Shown: one piece after another, positions 44,818 to 50,204 of the stretch
Position numbering within the stretch: position 1 is the first letter of the stretch
Layout: every line of letters starts with the position of its first letter
DNA from: Micavibrio sp. UBA7689
GTDB taxonomy: Bacteria > Pseudomonadota > Alphaproteobacteria > Micavibrionales > Micavibrionaceae
Assembly: GCA_002482805.1 (NCBI GenBank)
Contig: DLGR01000019.1
Location: 87,013-137,216, forward strand
Length of the DNA: 50,204 nucleotides
Direction of reading: 5' to 3'
Made by a program: the position numbers and the translations under genes
The notes under the pieces: generated by a model
The model's database searches: none
What the model saw: the letters and a program-made list of their open reading frames with translations, nothing else
What the model was told of the DNA's origin: nothing

Positions 44818-44866
44818 CTACATTAAGACCTTAAATCTACAGAATAATGACGGGATAAAGCAAACC

Positions 44867-45835
44867 ATGGAAGTTATAGGCATAGGCCTCGCCAATATCG
44901 ACCTGATCGCCTACGTGAAAGACGATTTTCTGAGCCGTCACAAAATCCCCAAGGCGCACACAAAAAAGATGGATGTTTTGTCCTTTGCCCGCATGCGCGC
45001 GGAGCTGGAACGCTATGACGCCATCCCCGGCGGATGCGCGGCCAACACGATGTGCGGCATGGCGGCCTATGGCGTCCATACGCGTTTTTTCGGCAAGATC
45101 GGCGAGGATTCCTTTGAATCTCTCTACCGTTCCTCGTTTACGGAATACGATGTGGCCTATGATGTTACGGCGGGAAAACAGGAATCATCGCAATGCGCTG
45201 TGTTGATCACGCCTGATGGTGAAAGATCATTTGCCTATATGCATGGCGCGAGTTTCGATTTAACGCCCGCTGACATCGGCAAGGACGCCCTGCAGCAGGC
45301 AACCGTGATTTATATCGAAGATTATATATTTGAATTCGGTACGGACAGCGATGTCGCCAGAATGGTGGTTGAGTCCGCGCAGGCCAACAAAACCTTGCTT
45401 GCCTTGAAAATTCAGGACCGTGATTTCAGCAAAAAATATGGACAAAAAATCAAGGCACTGGTCGATGCGGGGATTTTGAATATGATCGTCGGCAATCATG
45501 AAAACCTGCCGTGGCTTACGGATACAACCAATACCAACGACACCGTAACTGCCTTTTCCGCGTGGAAATGCGACACGATTCTCACCGTCAATGCGGCAGG
45601 TGCCTATTTCATTTCCAAGGGCGACGTGTATCACCACCCCGTTTCCCAAGTGGTGGAAAACCCGAAAAACACGGCCGGCGCAGGCGACCAGTTTTTCGCG
45701 GGCTTTCTGATCGGCAGACTGGACCAGAAACCCGTTCCCGAATGCATGGCCTTTGCCGAAAACTGCGCGCGCAGCATTCTGAACCACGATACGGTGCGTC
45801 CACCGTTGGTAAACCGCCATTCCATTCGCTTTTAA
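44867..45835 (+). CDS. PfkB-family carbohydrate/nucleoside kinase
   Basis: A 322-residue ribokinase-fold kinase. The N-terminal IPGGCAANTMCGMAAYGVHTRFFGKIGED matches the glycine-rich substrate region (split across residues 53-81). The C-terminal signature NTAGAGDQFFAGFLIGR contains the catalytic base Asp274. The pattern is closest to the adenosine kinase/ribokinase branch, but substrate cannot be fixed. ATG at 44867 begins the family start EVIGIGLANIDLIA; the longer frame to 44762 crosses the Sel1 gene start. A terminator follows. Confidence 0.88.
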   Translation: MEVIGIGLANIDLIAYVKDDFLSRHKIPKAHTKKMDVLSFARMRAELERYDAIPGGCAANTMCGMAAYGVHTRFFGKIGEDSFESLYRSSFTEYDVAYDVTAGKQESSQCAVLITPDGERSFAYMHGASFDLTPADIGKDALQQATVIYIEDYIFEFGTDSDVARMVVESAQANKTLLALKIQDRDFSKKYGQKIKALVDAGILNMIVGNHENLPWLTDTTNTNDTVTAFSAWKCDTILTVNAAGAYFISKGDVYHHPVSQVVENPKNTAGAGDQFFAGFLIGRLDQKPVPECMAFAENCARSILNHDTVRPPLVNRHSIRF

Positions 45836-45847
45836 AGATTAATGTTG

Positions 45848-45870
45848 GTGGACTAAGTCCACATTTTTTT
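45848..45870 (+). terminator. Terminator after the PfkB-family kinase gene
   Basis: GTGGAC (45848-45853) pairs with GTCCAC (45857-45862) over a TAA loop and is followed by AT7. It lies inside a wider inverted repeat (TTAATGTTGGT at 45839-45849 and ACCAACATTAA at 45885-45895). Confidence 0.75.
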
Positions 45871-45948
45871 CACGGCGAATGGGGACCAACATTAACGCTT
45901 CACCTTTTCGCCTTTATTCGGGCAAGATTTCTGCGTATCAATAATAAT

Positions 45949-46554
45949 ATGAAACACATATTTTTAGCACTGACTGCAGTCGCGCTTTTTTGCGCATTCC
46001 CCGCCCGCGCCGAGATCAAGGATCCCGAGATCGACAAGGCGGAGGCCTATCTCAACAACCTTCACACCGCGACGGCGGATTTCATCCAGACCTCTACGTT
46101 GGGCTCGCGCCTGTCGGGCAAATTCTATCTCGACCGCCCCGGCAAGATGCGCTTCGATTACAACGAAGTGAAAGACTTCATCGTAGCCGACGGCGTGTTC
46201 GTGTATTTCTATGATTCCCAGCTCGGCGAACAATCCAACGCGCCTATCGGCCAGACATTAGCGGACTTTTTGCTGCGCGAGGATTTGACCTTGCAGGGCG
46301 ATTTGAACGTCGTCAAAATCTTCAAAAAAGACGGACTTGTTTCCATCACGGTAGTGCAGGATGACGAGCCGCAAGCGGGACAGGTGGAACTGGTCTTCAC
46401 CGAAGTGCCGTATGCTTTGTCGCGCTGGAAAGTGACGGACGCGCAGAACGAACAAACCGAGGTCATCCTGAAAAACATGAAAACGGGTATGGATCTGGAC
46501 AATGATCTGTTCGGCTACAAAGACCCCAAAGGCCGCAAGGCAGTGAACGACTAA
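45949..46554 (+). CDS. lolA: LolA-family outer-membrane lipoprotein carrier
   Basis: A 201-residue secreted protein that would ferry lipoproteins through the periplasm from LolCDE to the outer membrane. The signal peptide (1-20, ending ARA) is followed by AEAYLNNLHTATADFIQTS, SGKFYLDRPGKMRFDYNE and VADGVFVYFYDSQLGEQSNAPIG, which fit LolA. ATG at 45949 follows AT-rich DNA without a Shine-Dalgarno. It precedes recR by two bases. Confidence 0.88.
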   Translation: MKHIFLALTAVALFCAFPARAEIKDPEIDKAEAYLNNLHTATADFIQTSTLGSRLSGKFYLDRPGKMRFDYNEVKDFIVADGVFVYFYDSQLGEQSNAPIGQTLADFLLREDLTLQGDLNVVKIFKKDGLVSITVVQDDEPQAGQVELVFTEVPYALSRWKVTDAQNEQTEVILKNMKTGMDLDNDLFGYKDPKGRKAVND

Positions 46555-46556
46555 AC

Positions 46557-47150
46557 ATGTTCGATGGCCCTCTAGAAACGCTTGTGAGACAGTTGGCAGC
46601 CCTTCCGGGCCTCGGCAGCCGCTCGGCAAAGCGCATCGCGCTGCACCTCCTCAGCGCCAAGGGAACCAAGCTGGATGCGCTCATGCGTGCACTCACCGAA
46701 GCCGCGCGTGAAATTGTCACCTGTAACACCTGCGGCAATCTGGATTCATCCGATCCCTGCCGCGTCTGTCAGGACAAATCCCGCGACAAAAGCATTTTGT
46801 GCGTGGTGGGCGGCATCGCGGATTTATGGGCCGTGGAACGCACTAATTCCTTCAAGGGCCAATATCACGTTCTAGGCGGAGTTCTTTCCGCGCTCGACGG
46901 CGTGGGGCCAGACCAACTGACGATAGACCAGCTTTTAACCCGCCTGCGCGCGGGCGGCATCCGCGAGGTTATCCTAGCCCTCTCCGCCACCGTGGACGGC
47001 CAGACGACCGCCCACTATCTGATGGACCATATGCAGGGCATGGATATTCACGTGACGCGACTCGCCCACGGCGTGCCTGTCGGCGGCGCGCTGGAATTCC
47101 TCGATGACGGCACCATCGCCACCGCAATGAAATCCCGCGCGAGCCTTTAG
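46557..47150 (+). CDS. recR: Recombination mediator RecR
   Basis: A 197-residue RecFOR-pathway protein that helps load RecA on gapped DNA. A helix-hairpin-helix (LPGLGSRSAKRIALHLL) is followed by the zinc finger C56, C59, C68, C71 and a Toprim domain (LCVVGGIADLWAVE, then YHVLGGVLSALDGVGPDQL). The Toprim motif usually carries a Glu right after the CVV; here it reads CVVGG, so that acidic residue is missing. RecR Toprim is not a nuclease, so function may be unaffected. It converges on the next gene with three bases between. Confidence 0.94.
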   Translation: MFDGPLETLVRQLAALPGLGSRSAKRIALHLLSAKGTKLDALMRALTEAAREIVTCNTCGNLDSSDPCRVCQDKSRDKSILCVVGGIADLWAVERTNSFKGQYHVLGGVLSALDGVGPDQLTIDQLLTRLRAGGIREVILALSATVDGQTTAHYLMDHMQGMDIHVTRLAHGVPVGGALEFLDDGTIATAMKSRASL

Positions 47151-47153
47151 GGC

Positions 47154-47498
47154 TTATTCCTTCTCCGAAATATAAACCGTACAATCCGATGCAAAGCGCA
47201 GCACGGCAAGATGCGTGTAATGCGGGCCTTTGACTTCGCCGCCCGTTACGGCGAAATCGTAATATACGCCTTCGGGGAAATAATGGTCGGTGTTCGCGGC
47301 CGTAACGGCGCTGTTCCCGAATTTCAGATAGACTGGGCCGGTGGCGTAAACGCTCACGACCTGTGTTTCGGCGTTGAACGCGGTCGAGTTACGCGCCGAT
47401 GATGCGGTGGCGGCAATCGTGTGCGCGCCGCCCGTGCCGCGCAAGCGCAGAGCGGGAATGGGGTTGTTGTCGGCGTCTTTGGGCAAAAGGGTGGGCAT
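47154..47498 (-). CDS. Small beta-rich hypothetical protein, phage-like (114 aa)
   Basis: I cannot name a function. The 114-residue product is beta-rich (ALRLRGTGGAHTIAATASSA, VVSVYATGPVYLKFGNSA, DHYFPEGVYYDFAVTGG, HYTHLAVLRFASDCTVYISE). It resembles, from memory, small accessory proteins found in some phage structural regions, but no phage gene is next to it. ATG at 47498 follows AAGGAG by six bases, a textbook site, so this start is chosen over the longer frame to 47597. A terminator of the upstream gene separates it from the membrane protein. Confidence 0.75.
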   Translation of the reverse strand: MPTLLPKDADNNPIPALRLRGTGGAHTIAATASSARNSTAFNAETQVVSVYATGPVYLKFGNSAVTAANTDHYFPEGVYYDFAVTGGEVKGPHYTHLAVLRFASDCTVYISEKE

Positions 47499-47521
47499 GT
47501 TTAACTCCTTGTTTGGACATG

Positions 47522-47543
47522 AAAAAACCCGCCGAAAGGCGGG
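47522..47543 (-). terminator. Terminator of the polytopic membrane protein gene
   Basis: Read on the minus strand, CCCGCC (47543-47538) and GGCGGG (47533-47528) pair around a four-base loop and are followed by T6. It ends the unit that stops at 47578. Confidence 0.85.
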
Positions 47544-47577
47544 CGCAAAAGTGGTGTTGTTAGAAAGGATAATATTC

Positions 47578-48570
47578 CTAAATTCTTTTCCTGTCAAGTT
47601 CCAAAGCAGGCACTTCGCTCGCGCCCCATGCCATGAAAACCGCCATGCTGGACAATGCCATGACGCCGCAGACGATCGGCGTGAATTCGAGGAACACGCT
47701 GAAAATCAAAACCGTACCCGCAATAAAGCCGCAGGTGACGACGAGCGGATCGGTTTTGCGTTGTCCCGCGGTGAGTGCGATATAACCGAGCGGTACGAAG
47801 AGCAGAAAGGTCAGAATGGATAGCCCGACCACACCGCTTTCAAGCAACAGCATATCGAAAAAGCTTAAACCCTTGTCGGCAGGCAATGTGCTCAAAAGAT
47901 ACGACATCGCACCTGCGCCGTTGCCGAGCAACCCTGCAGAATCCACCGTGACAGAAGATGACGGATTGAGGCCCGCGCACAAAATCAAACCCGAAGCCGC
48001 ATATCCGCACAAAACGAGAAGCGCGGGACGCGTCATGCCGGAATCCGCGGCGTGGGAGCGGAGCACAAACGCCATCATGCAAAAAGACAGAAACAGCAGG
48101 AATCCTTGGCTCCATTCAAACACGCGGGGATCGTTGAAAAAGCTGGCTTCAATACTGCTTTGGGGGAAGCGTCCGAAGAATGCATCAAGCGTGGAGGAAA
48201 ACGCATCGAGCGTGGGCGCATCCGCCGGAAACGCCGCACAAAATACCTGCCACAGCGCAAACGAAATTCCCGCAAGGATAAACAAAACGAACGAACCGCC
48301 GAACGCGCCTTCGAGGAGCATGCGGCGCGTGGATTCCTGTTTTTCACGCAAACTATTGATGATCTTCTGCGCAAGATAACCTGACACTTGTCGTGTTTCC
48401 AAAGGCTCCGTCAGCGACATCAAGCGCAACATCATGATGAGCGACCAGAACACGGCAAGGAAGCCGAAAACCCAATCGGCATCCGCACCCGCATAACCGC
48501 GCCACGCAAGCAGGAACACGCTGAAAAATCCAGCGATCAGGGCACCGGAATAGCCGGCTCTTTTAATCAT
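47578..48570 (-). CDS. Polytopic membrane protein, possibly O-antigen ligase/polymerase-like
   Basis: A 330-residue protein with about eight hydrophobic helices. I do not recognise it with confidence. The segment GNGAGAMSYLLSTLPADKG, then LLLESGVVGLSILTFLLF, resembles the GxGxGsF...LxxLxExGxxG pattern of Wzy/WaaL-type O-antigen ligases, but the usual histidine of that family is not apparent. Its start overlaps the stop of the upstream TPR gene by four bases, and ligase-like membrane proteins often pair with TPR proteins. It is followed by a good terminator. Confidence 0.7.
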   Translation of the reverse strand: MIKRAGYSGALIAGFFSVFLLAWRGYAGADADWVFGFLAVFWSLIMMLRLMSLTEPLETRQVSGYLAQKIINSLREKQESTRRMLLEGAFGGSFVLFILAGISFALWQVFCAAFPADAPTLDAFSSTLDAFFGRFPQSSIEASFFNDPRVFEWSQGFLLFLSFCMMAFVLRSHAADSGMTRPALLVLCGYAASGLILCAGLNPSSSVTVDSAGLLGNGAGAMSYLLSTLPADKGLSFFDMLLLESGVVGLSILTFLLFVPLGYIALTAGQRKTDPLVVTCGFIAGTVLIFSVFLEFTPIVCGVMALSSMAVFMAWGASEVPALELDRKRI

Positions 48571-48959
48571 GGAATTTTTCTTTCCGCTTCCACCAACTGG
48601 CTCAAGCGGAACTCGGCAGGCATGGCATAAACGGGCGATACGGCGGCGGGGCCTTGCTGCAAACGCAGCGCGATTTTATGGGCTTGTACCGCCGCTTCTG
48701 CGCGGCCCGATGCGCGGAGCATCTGAGACAGCACGCGCCAGTTTTGATGGTTGGCTGGATTGAGACGCACGGAGGCCAGTGCAGCCGCGGCGGCATCTTC
48801 GGAACGATTGAGTGAAGAAGCTTCGACAGCGGCGGCCATGTAGGCAGCGGATTTGGCTTGGGGGCTTTTCACCATACAAAAGACAAGACCGAGCGCACAG
48901 GAAAACGTCGCTAAAAAGAAAGCGCAGAAGGCAATTTTGTTTCCGGTTTTCGAAGCCAT
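48567..48959 (-). CDS. Membrane-anchored TPR-like protein (130 aa)
   Basis: A 130-residue protein with one N-terminal helix (about 9-29) and a helical tail containing one or two TPR-like units (EDAAAAALASVRLNPANHQNW, SQMLRASGRAEAAVQAHKIALRL). It is translated together with the following polytopic membrane protein (ATGA-type four-base overlap), so the two probably work together. Its specific role is not shown. Confidence 0.7.
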   Translation of the reverse strand: MASKTGNKIAFCAFFLATFSCALGLVFCMVKSPQAKSAAYMAAAVEASSLNRSEDAAAAALASVRLNPANHQNWRVLSQMLRASGRAEAAVQAHKIALRLQQGPAAVSPVYAMPAEFRLSQLVEAERKIP

Positions 48960-49038
48960 GCGGTCTGACCTTTTATGCCGTCTTGCGCGGCGGTTTTTAT
49001 TTTGAGGACGGAATCACAAAAGCAAAAGATTAACGCGC

Positions 49039-49051
49039 TGACCAGTGGTCA
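49039..49051. promoter_or_regulatory. Perfect palindrome, possible operator
   Basis: TGACCAGTGGTCA is a perfect 13-base dyad about 80 bases upstream of the TPR gene start. On the minus strand it overlaps a TTGACC that could act as a -35 box, though no good -10 is seen. No cognate regulator is identifiable. Confidence 0.3.
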
Positions 49052-49135
49052 AAACGCTGAAAACGCGCCGATGCAGGCGGCTGTAGGAAACATCGCTGTG
49101 GATGATTTTTGGAAGGATGAAGTCAGGCTGAAAAA

Positions 49136-49975
49136 TCAGCCTGCGTGGCGCGTGCCTTGGCCTTTGATTCGGCTGACACGGTTGAAATCGAGCTGACCGC
49201 TCGGCAGGTGCACGAGGCTGACATCGATATGCAGATCCGTGATTCCGTTCGAGGTGATATCGCCCTGCTCGTCCAGTGCGGCGGAGAAACGTTTCGCGGC
49301 GTCGATGGATTCTGTTTCGGTCTGCGGACGTTGCAGCAAAAGTGCATATTCGTTTTCGCGGGTCTGGCCCAGAATGTCGGATTGGCGGCGTAGACGCACG
49401 AGCGTTTGTGCGAGTTTGGAGACCGCATATTCGGCAGCATATTTGCCGTCATCGAGTTTGATCGCATCGTAATTCGGGATGCTGATGAACAGGACATGGG
49501 CGTTTTCTGCATAACGCGATACGCGGTCGATGGCGGAGCGGAACAACTGGTTGAAGGCGGATTTGGAAATCACGCCGCCACGGCTGGGAAAATCGATATT
49601 CTCATCACCGATGCGGTTTACCAGAATACTCATCCGTTCCATGTTGGCAAGACTTGCCGATAAGGCCTGAGGGTCCATCGGTTTGGCCAGAACATCGTTG
49701 CATCCTGCCTCGATGGCGGCACGTTGATCGCCCTCTGCCGTCATCATGACCAGGTATGGATAGGTATGAACGGCTTTGCGGATATGGAAGATAATCGCCT
49801 TAGGATCATTCAAAGGCGACGGATCGAAATACACAGCATCGATCTGTTTCGTGTCCATTTCTTCAAGGCCGTCGTTTTTGATAGATTTTTCAATTACTTC
49901 ATAACCTGCGGCGCGTATCTTGCTGGCCAGCAGGGACGAAAACATCGTGTCGCGATCGATAATCAGAACTTTCAT
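49136..49975 (-). CDS. Response regulator with degenerate GGDEF-like domain
   Basis: A 279-residue protein. The receiver domain (1-118) has acidic residues Asp7/Asp9, phosphoacceptor Asp51 (AVYFDPSPL), Thr79 and Lys98 (AKPMDP). The C-terminal half (about 135-255) resembles the GGDEF fold, but where the GGDEF signature should be it reads GQTRENEYALLL (203-214), so diguanylate cyclase activity is unlikely. It may act as a c-di-GMP or nucleotide sensor or as a protein-binding output; that is inference. No kinase is adjacent. Confidence 0.82.
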   Translation of the reverse strand: MKVLIIDRDTMFSSLLASKIRAAGYEVIEKSIKNDGLEEMDTKQIDAVYFDPSPLNDPKAIIFHIRKAVHTYPYLVMMTAEGDQRAAIEAGCNDVLAKPMDPQALSASLANMERMSILVNRIGDENIDFPSRGGVISKSAFNQLFRSAIDRVSRYAENAHVLFISIPNYDAIKLDDGKYAAEYAVSKLAQTLVRLRRQSDILGQTRENEYALLLQRPQTETESIDAAKRFSAALDEQGDITSNGITDLHIDVSLVHLPSGQLDFNRVSRIKGQGTRHAG

Positions 49976-50096
49976 GAGATGCTACAGCCTTGAAAAATGG
50001 GAAGGATTCGTTGTCCGGTCTTTATTGTGCCCCCCGAAAGGTAAAAAAGAAATAAAAGAATGGGAAATATGCGTTTTCCCACCGCTTCAAAGGTGT

Positions 50097-50125
50097 TTGA
50101 CAAGCGCATGGCCCAGCGATATAAA
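50097..50125 (+). promoter_or_regulatory. Near-consensus promoter of the tRNA-Leu gene
   Basis: TTGACA (50097-50102), a 17-base spacer and TATAAA (50120-50125). Initiation near 50132 is about 38 bases before the tRNA. Confidence 0.8.
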
Positions 50126-50169
50126 CGGCCCACCTTTTTCAGGGACTTAACCTGAAAAATCCCCTTCGT

Positions 50170-50204
50170 GCCCACGTGGTGGAATTGGTAGACGCGCTAG
50201 CTTC
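50170..50204 (+). tRNA. tRNA-Leu, 5' part only (cut by window edge)
   Basis: The last 35 bases, from GCCCACGTGG on, match the 5' half of bacterial tRNA-Leu: acceptor strand, D-arm with GGAATTGGTAGACGCGC, and the start of the anticodon stem. The anticodon lies outside the window, so the isoacceptor cannot be given. Confidence 0.85.

Noticed and set aside
48976..49005. GC-rich hairpin with a T run on the plus strand
   Set aside because: It has terminator shape, but no plus-strand gene ends here, and the pairing is short.
49972..50175. Minus-strand frame of 67 codons at the right edge
   Set aside because: It would start inside the tRNA-Leu gene and run through its promoter; no ribosome-binding site is seen.
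1..50204. Search by eye for insertion sequences, CRISPR arrays, integrases and attachment sites
   Set aside because: No transposase, regularly spaced repeats or integrase gene was seen. The tRNA-Leu at the edge could be an attachment site, but its 3' half is outside the window.

Overview
The window reads as a stretch of chromosome from a free-living alphaproteobacterium of moderate G+C. The clues are a GST-fold FzlA-type cell-division protein, a membrane-anchored CycM-type cytochrome c, a two-domain PutA without a DNA-binding head, the lptFG / pepA-holC divergent block, and three DotA/TraY-type proteins. A Micavibrio-like lineage would fit, but that is an inference from gene content only. No insertion sequence, integrase, prophage module or CRISPR array was seen. 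Coding density is very high: the longest gap is about 285 bases, so no gene-free stretch exceeds 300 bases.

Left part (1-12.9 kb): an unknown 319-residue protein with a probably leaderless transcript, acetoacetyl-CoA synthetase (minus strand), a DsbD/ScsB-type disulfide reductase with a partner redoxin (plus strand, ending in a clear terminator), and a three-PAS sensor histidine kinase. A leftward gene train follows: rluB, rsmD, a small membrane protein, a cytochrome b561-YceI fusion, fzlA and an SDR-type epimerase. tadA starts head-to-head with rluB, 12 bases away.

Centre-left (12.9-22.5 kb): putA-purD (minus), xseA plus an unknown 168-residue gene (plus), a TerA-like/TerD pair (minus) and ettA (plus).

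Centre (22.5-32.8 kb) is the most unusual part. A pseudopilin-like protein with a tail-fibre-like motif and a cysteine-rich tip is followed, in divergent orientation, by three consecutive genes of 1028, 909 and 929 residues. All three carry the DotA/TraY hallmark C-terminal block. Junction 1/2 overlaps by one base. Junction 2/3 carries a 12-codon mini-ORF folded into a hairpin around the next start codon. The cluster ends at a strong bidirectional terminator. Triplication of an inner-membrane channel-like subunit beside a PilV-like adhesin candidate is my best candidate for an undescribed secretion or conjugation-like assembly.

Centre-right (32.8-41.1 kb): an outer-membrane lipid block read leftwards (lptF, lptG, mlaA, mlaC), then pepA-holC, a membrane cytochrome c, prephenate dehydratase and two small unknown genes.

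Right part (41.3-50.2 kb): ftsK with a very acidic linker and its own sigma70-type promoter, a Sel1-repeat protein, a PfkB sugar/nucleoside kinase, a LolA-type carrier, recR, a small phage-like unknown, a polytopic membrane protein with a TPR partner, a response regulator with a degenerate GGDEF-like domain, and the first 35 bases of a tRNA-Leu behind a near-consensus promoter.
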